A stretch of DNA of 64,000 bases from Oreocharis arfaki. Lineage: Eukaryota > Chordata > Aves > Passeriformes > Paramythiidae. The stretch is taken from the NCBI GenBank assembly GCA_013398015.1, contig VZRR01012879.1:421486-485485 (forward strand), in the 5' to 3' direction. The translations under genes were made by a program, and so were the position numbers. The stretch's first letter is position 1; each line of letters opens with the position of its first letter. The notes below the pieces were generated by a model, which saw nothing but the letters and a program-made list of their open reading frames with translations, did no database searches and was not told the origin of the DNA. Of the stretch, positions 10,980 to 22,656 are shown one piece after another.

Positions 10980-13900
10980 GAATTAGTCCCAGAATAATGT
11001 AAAAAAGAAAAGTAGCTATTAAGCAGTTTAACTGTGCTAGTGTTTGATACTGCATTGACAGAGGAAACAGTTATTGTCACTGGTAAAGGGAATATGTAAA
11101 ACAGGAAGGTGAAAAAAAATGCAAAGATAAAAAGTACTGTTTTGCTTTTGAGAGATGTTTCCTTTATCTACATGTTAGGTTCAAAAAACTCATAAAACTA
11201 CTTGGATTCAAAACTGGGAAATTTTGTATTGTCAGATCAATCAAATGAATATCATAATACATTTAGTACTTTTTGAGGGACCTAGCAGTAATAAAATTGG
11301 TACTTCTTATCGAGAAGTTGGTTTTTAAACTCATATTCTGCACTTTTAGCTTCTGACCATAAGAAACCTTTATCAGCAGCAGTTTAACTTCCACCTATTC
11401 TTCAAACAAAGAAAAGGACTCTGAATTTAAGGAAAACTAAAGAACAATGTATTTTGTTTCATTAACGAAGAGAAGAATGTGTCAGTCTGTGTAGTCTTTC
11501 TTGTTGGAGATTTTGGTCTGCAGGTCTGAAGAAGTGAAGTTGCAAAATAAAAAGCGGGCAGAGAGAGCCATTTGTGGAATCCAGGGCTGCCCAACAGATA
11601 TGAAACAGAAAAAAATGTCTTTATAGAGACAACAGGTATGAATGTAGTAGAAATACAGTGGCAAAAGCATGTGACAGAGAAACCCTGTGATCCATGCTTC
11701 AGAGCAGCGTTCAGTGTTTTAAATCGTAATTTTGTTAAACTGACATGAGAAACTGGACTTGACTTTGAGCATAAGTAGTTGTGTGATACTTTATTCTGTG
11801 GTGATTAAAATAACAATGTGTTTTTACATTTGTGCTGTCACTTTCATTTCTTAGGAAATGTCAAGTAAAGGGTCGTGCAGAAGGCTTTGGTTAAAAAACA
11901 TGTGTAGACAGACACTTCAAACGAAAAATACATAAACAAAGCACTCTTGCCCTTCTATATATTCTTTCTATTCTTTTCTGTGGATAAAAAATCACATGAA
12001 GAAGTTCAATCTTTCCTTAGACAGGGCTTTTGATAATGCATCTCCAATGGGACTACGCATGTGTGCAGAGATTTTCTTAGAGCAGATGGAAGGTGAAAAT
12101 GTCTTGGCAGATTGTTTAATATTTGCTCAGAGAGCCTGTCCAGGTCTTATTCTCAGTGTTGTAGATATTCAGTGCATGCTCTTTGCTTTATCTGATATAG
12201 AAAGCTCTATGCTTTATCTGATATATATATATATCTATATAGTTTGCAGGGGAGTACATATAGAGACATATTTATATGTATTTTTAATATATTTATATTT
12301 AATGTCAATGACAGATTAATACTGGTGTTATTTAATGAAATTATTATACACACGGTAAGAACAGTTTTTCTCCAATTCCCTTCTGTGTTCCATTTTCTGC
12401 AGTTTTTTGTTCTTTCAAAAATATATTACAAAAATAAGTAAGCTACAAACCAAATAATAATAAAAACCTAACTTGATTGAATTGAATGAATAAGAAAGTT
12501 TTCTGAGAAGCTTTGCAGGAGTGGTTTTGGATCTTTTCTGGCAGGGAGAGATTGATCTTTCTGTGACCTTTTTAATTTACACAACATCTGGAACAGACGA
12601 AAATAATCTAGTGCCATTTAAAAATACTATTTTCATTAGATTATTATGAATTACTCTAAATTGCATTATTAGGTTACAGGTGCGAAGTCAGCCATAGGAT
12701 CAAAGGAAGATGGAAAACAAATACCAGAGGGAGAAAAGAATCATAATTTCTTTTTTTTTTTTTCCTCCCAGAGGGAATGATCCTTCATGTGTTTGAGAAA
12801 ACTGCCTAGGAAATATGACAGCTTTAGCTACATAGATAGTTTGATTGCAGTTTGAGCCAAAGTTTTATCCTTTCCATGCTTGTTCTTTTCACTGAAATGA
12901 AATTTGAGATTCAGACACAGTAAACATTAGGAAGAAATTTGAAGTGGCTAATTAGAATTTCAGGAAAACTCTACATAATGCATGCCAGGTCCTTGGCTGT
13001 ATTTTGTTTCAACTCTTTAAGAAGCCAGTTTAAATTGTTTTCCTATCATATCTAGAGGAATGGAAAATCTCAATTCAATAGTGCAAAGGTTTTTTTGAGC
13101 GGTGCTATGCTTTTGATCCCTTATCCCAGAAAATCCACGAAGAGGGACAGAATAATCACACAACAGAGACATATCCCCCTGTCCAGAGTCTTACCTAATT
13201 AAAAAAAGAGTATCCTCTATATCCCTGTGGGACAAGGATCTATTGAAGATGACTCTCATTATAGTCCCGTTAATTTGTCCTGAAATGTTGCATGTCATCT
13301 GTCTGTCATCTATTACAAACTTCATATAATTTATGGTTAGAGAGGATGCAAATATAGATAAGTGAATATCACTGTACTTCATGCTAGGTGTCTAGATGCA
13401 ACCTTTCCAGGGATTACTGTTTGGAATTATAAAAACATTTTAATGCCTTTCCAAACAGAATATTTTAGGCCCTAAACATTGAAATGCAGTATCTTCCTAT
13501 TCTTATGAATAATTTCTGGACTTTGAAAGCTGTTTAGGCATTTAAGAAAGCATACAAGAAAGGGAGCGAATGAGTCATTTCTTGTCTAAAAGTAAAACTG
13601 GAGCAGGAACTCACTCTCAGCTTCTATAAGACTGTCACAGAGTGGTAGTTTGTTGTATAAATCGGGCTAAATTTTATCTGCCCTATATTTTTTCCATATG
13701 GGAGGTTTTGGCTATTTCAGGATAAAACAGATACGACCTTCATCTATTTGGTAGAAACTGGGTTATTTTGCCAGAAATAACCTAAAGCAAGATTAAGCTT
13801 AGAAGGTAGCAGAGATGATCAGCCATTCCTTACAGAGTTTGCTTAGGGTAGGTACACACATCTGATTTAACTTTCAATTTCAGAATTAAAATAATTTCTC

Positions 13901-14440
13901 TTGATAGGGTTGAGGTGTAATGTTCTTATCTCACGTACATTTAAGTCCTTCTCCAGAACAGTGCATATTTTATTAGTTTCTACAAACCCAGACATTTTTT
14001 CACGATAAGGGAAGAATTCAATACTAAAGTGTGGATATCCAAGTTTGGAGGTCTGAGTAAGATTTATAGCCAACACAGTCTGTTACAGTTAACATAAAGC
14101 AGTGAGTAGAACAGGAGAAGCCTTCACACCGTCCTGAAGGTGCTTATGCTTGAACAGATGAACAGCTGTCTAGACAAGTTTAACAAGTTAATTACCATTA
14201 CACTATTTACAATGGGAGCTAATATCTAAACACTCGTATTTATGTTCCTACAACCTGTATCTTTGAATACCTTTGAGGAGAAATGGCGATGTGTTGCAGT
14301 GCTCTCCCTGCAAAATGGGCATGGCCATCTCCTCCCCTCCCGCCGCGTGTTTCTCCCCTCCCACAATTCCCTCCATTGGCTCTGTACCCCCAGCCCGCCA
14401 AATTCAAACCCCGCATTCCTGCACCATTGGGTGTTCTGTA

Positions 14441-14441
14441 N
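14441..14441. other. Single undetermined base
   Basis: An isolated N between GTTCTGTA and ATAATTTAG. GC-rich sequence lies on its left and AT-rich sequence on its right. It may be a contig join or an unresolved call. Confidence 0.9.
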
Positions 14442-14891
14442 ATAATTTAGAAAGTCCATTGCAGATTTTCATGATATACATGTGTATTGGATTTGTGTGA
14501 CCAGGTTCGGGTAGTGAGGGAGTCATAGGGGCGGCTTCTTTGAGAAACTGCTGAGGCTTCCCCCCTATCCTGGCATGAGCCAATGGCAGCTGGTTCCAGG
14601 ATGGATGTGCCACTGTCCAAGGCCAAGTCAATCAGGAATGATAGTAACGCCTCTGTGATGCTTAAGAAGGAAAAAAGTTATTGTGCAGATATAATTGCAG
14701 CCAGAGAAGCACAGAGCGAGAGCATGTAAGAGGAACAACTCTGCAGAAACAAAGGTCAGTGAGGAATGAGCAGGAGGAAATGCTGGAGGTGCTGGAACTG
14801 GGATTCCTCTGTAGCCTGTGGTGAAGCCCATGCTGATGCAGCTGTGCCCCTGCAGCCCATGGAGGTCCACAGGGGTGCAGAGATACACCTG

Positions 14892-15143
14892 TAGCCCTTG
14901 GAGGAGACCCACACCAGAGCTGAGGCTATGAGCTCATGGGAGACCCATGCTGGAACAGGCTCCATGCAAGAACTTGTGATCTCGTGGAGAGAGGAGCCCA
15001 CACTAGAGCAGGTTTCCTGGTAGGACTTGTGACCCTGTAGGGGATCCATGTTGGACAAGGCTGTCCTTGAAGGACTGCACTTCATAGAAGGATGACCCAC
15101 ATTGGAGAAGTTCATAGAGAACTGTCTCCCGTGGGAAGTACCC
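14892..15143 (+). repeat. 252-bp direct duplication, copy 1
   Basis: Starts TAGCCCTTGGAGGAGACCC and ends GTGGGAAGTACCC. It is identical to 15145-15396 except for two bases, both A here and G in copy 2 (ATAGAAG versus ATGGAAG, CACATTGG versus CACGTTGG). It is followed directly by the N at 15144. Confidence 0.95.
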
Positions 15144-15144
15144 N
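15144..15144. other. Single N exactly at the duplication junction
   Basis: This undetermined base separates two near-identical 252-bp copies. That is what results when two overlapping contigs are abutted instead of merged. Confidence 0.9.
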
Positions 15145-15396
15145 TAGCCCTTGGAGGAGACCCACACCAGAGCTGAGGCTATGAGCTCATGGGAGACCCA
15201 TGCTGGAACAGGCTCCATGCAAGAACTTGTGATCTCGTGGAGAGAGGAGCCCACACTAGAGCAGGTTTCCTGGTAGGACTTGTGACCCTGTAGGGGATCC
15301 ATGTTGGACAAGGCTGTCCTTGAAGGACTGCACTTCATGGAAGGATGACCCACGTTGGAGAAGTTCATAGAGAACTGTCTCCCGTGGGAAGTACCC
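15145..15396 (+). repeat. 252-bp direct duplication, copy 2
   Basis: Second copy, 250 of 252 bases identical to 14892-15143 by direct comparison. It continues into the unique 3' part of the LTR, so this copy is the one joined to real downstream sequence. Confidence 0.95.
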
Positions 15397-15769
15397 CATG
15401 CTGGAGGAGGGGGAAGGCCTCCTCACCAAGCAGTGGCAGGAACAACATATGAAGAACTGACCATAACCCCCATACACTGCCTCCCTGTGCCACTGGGGGA
15501 GGAGGTAGACCTTGGGAAGGAGGGAATGTAGTTTTAAGATTTATTTTACTTCTCATTGTCCTGCTCTGATCCCGTTTGGTAATAAATTCTATTAATGTTC
15601 GCAAGTTGAGTCTGTTTTGCGCTTGACGGTAATTGGTGAGTGATCTCTCTTGGTCCTTTCATAACTAATGAACTTTTCATTATATTTTGTGTCTGTTTTC
15701 CACTTGTGGAAGGAGTGATAGAATGGCTCTGGTCTGTGTCTGGCATTCATCCAGGGTCAAACCACTAGA

Positions 15770-17805
15770 GTCTTTCTGGTGCCCAACAATCAGATGAAGT
15801 TTTGAGATAGGGCTAGTAATTGGGAGAGGTAATGGGCAAAACGAGTAATAAACAACAAATCTTTTCCTTCAGCTCTGAATGCAAAGCTATGTAACTCAGA
15901 CACATTTTCCTCAATGAGGTTTTCTTTAGAATTGTTAATTTCTTGTTTATGTGGCTTTCAGAAGTCAAGTAATTTGAAATCCCACTCAGGATTTAATTTA
16001 GAAGCGGAGTGAGCAGTTTTAATTACCCTCTGAATTTTTTTGGCTGATCTAAGTTAGGGCTTGGTTTCTTCGACAAACAAGCTTTAAATAAACTACTTGG
16101 GTTGTTTGGATTTTTATTCTACGTAGTTATGTTCTGCAACTGCTATAGTCAAAGATAAACCTTGACCTTGGAGGAATTGGCAAGTACCATGATTTTCTCT
16201 CAGAGAAGCTAAAGCAGAAACTCTAGACTAAATTTTCTCCTACTCTATTGCAAAGAGAAGAGCGACCCTCTGTTTGGTTTTTTTTATTTTTTGTTTTCTG
16301 TCACTGTCAATTCTCAAAGGCTGTATCCTCTCCGGCAGCTTGGCCTTTCAAATCATTACAGGGAAAAAAATTACTCATTCACACCGAAGTGTTGTTGCTA
16401 GCACAAGGGCTGCCCCTTCAGTCTTCAGAAAGCACATTCAGGACTGAAACTGGGCTACTGTAGAGCCAGGACTGTGAAATGGATGGCGTTTGGGAGTGGT
16501 GTCATGCATTGGGATTTCTCAGACCAGAAAGGACAGTATTCTTTCCTACCCTCCTGTCTCCAATAATGACAAAATAGTGACACCTCACGAATTACTCTTC
16601 ACATATCTGCAGGAAATAAATAGTGAATGCCCAGGAAAGGCTTACCTGTTGGTGTTCTGCTCCAGCTCTTGAGGAGGTTGTGGTTAATTTTGTAGTCTCT
16701 AGAAAGGCTTGTGTTTAAACTGAGTCTACTTTTGCCATATCAGGTCAGACAATATTGGATGGAAATTCAGCCTGACCACGTTAGACCTCTAATTTGGTCC
16801 TACTGATGCAAGTAAATCACCACAATTGACAATGAGATTAATAAGTGATTGGAGAGTAATCAAATATTTGAATGTTAATTATTTTTTGATAAATAGAAAT
16901 TCTTAGGAAGGAGGAAGATCTACCTGTTTCCTTCCTCTGCCCTGCCAATCACTCTGAATCCTGAGTCTTGTTTCCTTGATTCACTCATTTCTGGCTCTGT
17001 GTCACCTCTGTACTGGAGAACTATTCTGGAGAGGTATATTTCAGACAGGATGGAGAAATTTTGTATATATTGCTGCTTCTTTATATGTTTTATTATTCTT
17101 CTTTATGCGTTATGTAGCCCAAGTTTAGCAAGAATGTATGACAAGCTGTTCTTCACAGTCTGAAGTGTAGTGTCAGGTTCTGACGCTAACCTTCAACTCT
17201 ATATCCAAGAGAAATTCAACTGAGAGTACTGAGGTGAACTTACACTGAAATCGTCAGAGATCTCTTGCAGTCAGTTACAAAACTGCATGAACCTTAATAA
17301 GCTATTCAAGCTGGGAGAAAATGAATTGGGAGAAAACAAAGTGGAACTGTTTTTTTCACAATAAGGGGATTTCACAGTTAAATTAGTTCTTTATTAATGT
17401 TTTTTTATCAGTTTTATCCTAGTCCATATATAGAAAATGGAGACAAACGAAAAATAATAACAAAAAGAATTTTCTATAAAACACTGGAAAAATATTCCTT
17501 ACTGGTCTGAAATATTAAAAGAAAGTGCATCAAGATTTTTCAGTTATCTAATATATATTACAGTTGTCAAGAAGTTTACTTCTTTTACTGTTGGATGGTT
17601 TGCATATTTTCTTTCTATATAAATGCAAATGTAGTACCACAATATCCTTATTTTTGATCAGTTTTCCTGTTGACGGCAAAGCTGACCAAAATCTATGATA
17701 GATTTTATTTAAACAGAGTCTACCACACTTATTCTGTTAAGATTCCAGGAAAACTACTCAATATACTTAGATTGAAAGTTGTTACTACCTAACCAAATTA
17801 AAGAA
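15770..17805. other. Non-coding stretch
   Basis: Mixed composition, AT-rich overall. Frames are short. A T-rich tract lies at about 16276-16300. No gene, RNA or repeat family was recognised. Confidence 0.55.
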
Positions 17806-18130
17806 ATCATAGAATGCTGTGGATAGGAAGGGACATTCTAAGTTAATCTTGTCTGCCATGGACAAGGATATGTTTCACTACATCAGGTTGCTCAAAGCCC
17901 TGTCCGATCTTGAGCACTTTCAGGAATGAGGCATCCACATCTCTCAACAGCCTGTTTCACTACCCTCATCTTAAAAACAAAAGAAAACAAAAGAAAACAA
18001 AAGAAAACCAAACCAAACCAAACCAAACCAAACCAAACCAAACAAAACAAAACAAAACAACAAAACAAAAATATAGCTTATATCCAATCTAAATCTGCCC
18101 ATTTTTAATTTAGAACCACTGCTGCTTTAG
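17806..18130 (-). mobile_element. CR1 LINE 3' region interrupted by a microsatellite
   Basis: On the plus strand it begins GAAATCATAGAATGCTG, the reverse complement of the CR1 tail. It continues with TGCCATGGACAAGGATA, CAGGTTGCTCAAAGCCCTGTCC, a GGAATGAGGCATCCACA block and a CAGCCTGTTTCACTACCCTCA block, all in the order of the CR1 3' end read in antisense. After the microsatellite, TATCCAATCTAAATCTGCCC resumes the CR1 order, followed by a decayed AATTTAGAACCACTGC. The element is 5'-truncated near 18130. It encodes nothing. Confidence 0.8.
17972..18070 (+). repeat. Composite microsatellite (AAAACAAAAG)n-(AACCA)n-(AAAAC)n
   Basis: Three successive zones are visible: AAAACAAAAG units, then about six AACCA units, then several AAAAC units. 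The tract sits inside the CR1 copy, exactly where CR1 antisense has an A-rich run between the CCCTCA and TATCCAATCTAA blocks. It therefore probably grew from that A-rich seed. Confidence 0.9.
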
Positions 18131-20485
18131 CTGAAATGGAAGCTGGAGTTGCAAATACTGCTCTTTAGAGAAAAGTGGTTATGTTACAAGATCTAGTGCA
18201 AGCATAGTTCATTCATCGCTTCCTTCTCCTTCCACAAGCGGGCTGGAATAATTGCACCTTGTTTTAAACTGTTTATGATGCTTGGTGCCTAAAACTGGTC
18301 TTCAAGTCAGATAAATCTCTGATGGCCTAAACCAGCTACTGTTGGACAAAATACGATCTTTTCTTTAGTTTCAAAGAGTTTCAGTAAGTCTTTATACTTT
18401 TGGGAGGAGGGGAATATGTTTTGTCTTCGGTTAAGGAATCTCACGTTTCAAAAATTCAGGATTTGTAGTAGCAAACTAAATAATTGTAGCTTTTTCCTCA
18501 GCCCTTTTTATATCACTTTTTAATGCTCACTTTCATAAAAAAACAGAGTACAATAAAGCTGTTTCTACATATTGGCAATAGGATGAACGTTCGATAAAGG
18601 GAGATCAAGACTGATATTTTACACAGTGAGTTTATATTCTTCCTCTTGTTTTTATAATTAAAATAAGCAGTCCAACATCAATATTTATAATGCATTAAGT
18701 TCTGTTCATTTATTAAACAGTGGATAATTAAATTAAATAGAACTTTATAATCTCATTTGACTTTCTCTCATCCAACAAGCCTGAAAAAAATATTTGAGGG
18801 GAGGTGAAGTTTATTCTGGTTTATAAAATGTAGTATCCTGATATTCTCCACTATATTATCCTTGGAAAGTCAGTATTGTGAATTTCAGTGAAATGCAACC
18901 CTCCAGCTTTCCCACCCTGTATTCAGAGACTTGTGAAAGACATGGTTTCAAAAAGCTGGATCAAGAAGTCATCTTGGACCATGTCTGCTCTAATGGGGCT
19001 CCTACTCAGAAAAACTTAAGAAAAGTTTTCTTAAGAATCTGTAAGCAATTAATACAACCCACAATTTAGAGTACCTTGGCCCATGCTTGGTGAGATCCAG
19101 CAAAGGCCCTGTGCTGGCCTACTCTGACTTCACTCCCTTGCCAGCACAGAATACTTTTACCAACATTTATAGCTCTATTTCAGAACAAAAGTCTTTGCTA
19201 GACAGAAAGGCTAGAATACAGCAGACAGAAACTAAATTTATTCCATGATTACACTCACCATTCTGATCTGGAAGTGTTTCAAGGCAATTTTTCAACTCTT
19301 CCATGAAGGAAATTAATGTATTAACAGGCAGCTTTAAGTTGCTAAAGCTTTTACAGACTATAAATTAGTGACATTTTCTCTTATCTTACTTCCCCAAATG
19401 CATATAATGTGCTATGAAATTCTAACTGTGCGCTATTAATTATTATCATCTTGCCCTGACAAAGCGTTAGTGTTAGTTCACTGACTGGTGAAGCAAACCT
19501 GGTTAAAAGAGCAGCACAAATAAAATTGTTTTATCCAGAGGCGTCTTCCATTTATAACAAGTCTATAATCACTACTTTTGTCATTTAGTTGTGACACAAG
19601 AGGCTTGCTTCATAATAACATCACTAAGTACCACCCAGCTTTTTTATAAACAGCTAACACTTAATTTTTGGGGCATATTGCACATTTATCACATTTATAT
19701 GTGTAGTTCAAATGTTAGAGGCAGAACGAGTGACAATTTCGTAATTAAGACCTTATTTTCATACATATGGACCTATATCCCAGAAGTAAATTAAAAAATG
19801 GGTAGATGGTCAACCCTGCTTGATACATGGTAGTTTTTAGTTATTTGTATGTGATATTCAACAAGAGTCCTGAAGCTTTTTATGCCATATAAGAACACCT
19901 GGAAACTGCTCATCTGATTCATGATGGAAATGAAAAGAAGTTACTGTCTTGCTATTGATGTGACTTACAATCTGGATGTGTGGAACATATTTCTACTGGA
20001 TACTACCTGTAATTAGGAAACCCAGGAGTGCTTTCAGGCTCTTACTATCCCATGCATACCCCAAGTGAGACTCAGGATAGCACCAGCCAACAGGTATTGC
20101 GACATGACAGCTATTCACTACAATTTCAGTTATCATAGAAGGAGAAGCTGAGCATGTAGACAGTGATAAGAAAGTGAGTAGTCAATCTTCACATCCCTGA
20201 AAATAAGTCTGCATGCAGTCTTTGCCACAGGATAATTAATTCTTCTTTGGACCCTGTTCCGCTCTTGTCAGCATGGCTTGATGTGTTGCCGTGGTATTGA
20301 GAGCAGCATAAAAGAGCCCCTAGCTGCTTTGGGCCACCTTTGTAGAGCATTAGAAGGTGAAGAAGAAGGGACCTGTTCAATTGCAGGGCACTACAGTATT
20401 TACTGTATGACCAGGTAAATATACAATATTTTCTTTCTCTTCTTTTTTTTTTTTAAATTCAAGTTTGGCTAGATTGTATAATTCA
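18131..20485. other. AT-rich non-coding stretch
   Basis: No recognisable coding, RNA or repeat feature. Stops occur in all frames. Confidence 0.6.
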
Positions 20486-20579
20486 GTATTATATTATGTT
20501 ATATTATATTATATTATATTATATTATATTATATTATATTATATTATATTATATTATATTATATTATATTATGTTATAT
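20486..20579 (+). repeat. Pentanucleotide (ATATT)n microsatellite
   Basis: About 18 tandem ATATT units with single-base variants near each end (ATGTT). Because 5 is not a multiple of 3, it translates as a repeating L-Y-Y-I-I pattern, which makes an artefactual open frame. Confidence 0.95.
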
Positions 20580-22656
20580 CATCCAGTATATTCAGAATTA
20601 CAAAAGAAAAAGAAATATCTGACTTCTTACCTTATCAATTTACTTTCCCCTTTTTTTTTCTCTCCTGTGGAGGCAGAGGTGAATCTAGAGATGAACTAAA
20701 CATATCAGTGAAAACTGTAATCTAGTATTTTATTTTGGTATTATAAAATGGACCTGATTCATAGATTTTGAAGGTCTTTGCTTGTTTTGAAATGTAAAAA
20801 TTAAACAAAGTTTTTAAAAAAGCAGGAATTTAAGCAGTATTATGCAAGTATCACTGGAAAGAATATTTCCACTACAAAAAATCAACCCTAACTGGTGTTG
20901 GAAGTTAAATGACATCAGAATGATATTTTGATAAGAATGAATGTCTCTAGCTCAGTATCTTGCGCAGAACCACAGCCAACAGTGTATTCTGGGGCAAATG
21001 GTAATTGAAGACACAAGGAGCATACAGTGAAACTACCCACTCTGCCTAGTCATCTATGGCTCAAGAGACTTTCTCTTCCATAGTCTTCCTTGATGGCTCT
21101 CAGTGGCCTGACAGCTCACGAAACCAATTGAAATTATTAACTTTCATGACTTCCTGTAGCAATCTGTGCCAGGATGACATTATAAATTGTGTCATGGTGT
21201 ACTGCATAACGTAAGGCACTGTTTTGAGACTGGAGCATGGCCACGGAGTTACCACAGAGGCAGCTGTGAGACAGAGCGGGCTGATCCCTGCCATTAAAGC
21301 AGAATCTTAGGGCTGAGACCAGGTTGAAGAACAAGGAGCTGCACAGAAGCAGCCGCCTCTCTGTGAGAGCAAGCATATCTGTCAGATATGTACTCAGAAC
21401 TCAGCAGGGGAAGCCTGTAAGGGCAGAACTGATTCAGGCACGTGTTCCTCTGAGCACAAGAACTAAGTCACTAGAGAAAGTATGGTAAGCTTATCTCCAA
21501 CAGACTTCTATTTGTGTTATGGATTATCCCAAGCTTAGTAATAAAAACCAATAAAAAAAGCTTATTTTTATTTCTCAAAACTCACATCTATGATCTGTAG
21601 AGATGTGTTTGGGATTTTTCTCCACATTATAACTTTTTTTTTATTTTTTAATCTGGAAAAAAATGTATATTAACAAAAAAAAAACCAACAAGACTTTTGC
21701 GATATTAACCATAATTAATTCAAGGTAAAAATGAAAATAACATTGGTTTATCTGGTGATATGTAGATCTCGATAGCATGAGGTATGTTAGTTACCTTTGT
21801 GCTTTAGTTTTCATAGTGAAGATGGTGCTGGATGTTTGTTTATCACGTTTGCAGATATGTGTCACTATGGAAATTTAAATAGGTGTTTCTCAAGCTTTTT
21901 TTGTCATTCTTGGTTAGCCATTCATAACTACTCAAGTCCCTGCTCAACTTAACTGAAAAGTCTCACAAGAATGTATTTTATGAAGAACAGTAACTAAAGA
22001 CAAAATAATTGAGACTCAGATGAGCAGAATTCAAATAGCAATCCTAGGAAAAAAAAACCAACCTTGTTATAGTTCAGAGAGAATGCCTCTAGTGGTAGAC
22101 AAACATACAATTATTTCAATTTTTTTTTTTTAAATTTAGACATTATATCCAAGGGTGAGATAAAGATTTAGTGTTTAAAGAAGGAAAATAATAGATTTTA
22201 TGTGCTGCTCCTATTTGACAACAAACTATTGAATATGTCATTTTAGAGTTATGTGTAGGAAATACTGCTTTTCCAAAGGCTAAGTTTATGACCCCCCTGC
22301 AGCAGGATGCCTGTAATGGGGCAAAACAACTTGAACAATTCCCTTTTTGCAAAGTTATCATTGGTAAATGAAGAAGGAGGTGTCATGTTGCTTTTGGTTT
22401 TGAATAATGCTGAAACCAGTCTGACTCATCAATCCCAAAGTTAGATATGCTTGTAGTAAGGTGAAGAAGTGGTAGACCTGATAAAGTACCTGAATAAACC
22501 AACAAAAAAGGGATACTCTTGGTAACTTATCTAAAGCTGTGGAGATGACACAGCTGGCCCAGAGACATATCACTGGTAGTCAATTATTCTATACTACAAA
22601 AAAATTAGTCCCAAATCTTAACATCAGGGTCTACTAACATCTCTCTTTGGAGTGTA
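20580..22656. other. Non-coding stretch with one higher-GC patch
   Basis: Mostly AT-rich. A patch at about 21040-21430 has a more balanced composition and two overlapping minus-strand frames of 64 and 79 codons, with no recognisable domain. Short T and A tracts lie near 21631 and 22118-22132. Confidence 0.55.

Larger units (their letters stand above)
10531..14480. other. Mostly AT-rich non-coding stretch
   Basis: It contains a 22-A run at 10958-10979, a T run at 12751-12763 and a TA/TATC low-complexity patch near 12222-12242. A GC-rich patch at about 14280-14440 ends at a single N (14441), after which composition turns AT-rich. No coding or RNA feature was recognised. The A run at 10958 has no upstream gene-like sequence, so I do not call a processed pseudogene. 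Confidence 0.55.
14481..15769 (+). mobile_element. Full-length avian retroviral LTR (solo), with assembly-like duplication
   Basis: The left end is TGTGTATTGGATTTG. The right part carries TGGTAATAAATTCTATT, which includes an AATAAA signal, then a TTTTGCGCTTGACGGTAATTGGTGAGTG block and a terminal GGGTCAAACCACTAGA. This order matches a common avian LTR family, with sense on the plus strand. The middle is made of degenerate units of the form 'GTGG...GACCCACGCTGGAGCAGG'. No internal gag-pol-env, primer-binding site or polypurine tract is adjacent, so it is a solo LTR. No convincing target duplication was found (left flank ATATACA). A 252-bp block is present twice around an N at 15144; without it the LTR would be about 1.04 kb. 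The long minus-strand open frames here (14628-15477) simply repeat the duplicated block and are not genes. Confidence 0.8.

Noticed and set aside
14628..15477. Series of minus-strand frames with repeated peptide blocks
   Set aside because: The peptides repeat because of the 252-bp DNA duplication inside an LTR. They are not protein repeats.
20465..20725. Leu-Tyr-Tyr-Ile-Ile repeat protein
   Set aside because: Translation of the (ATATT)n microsatellite.
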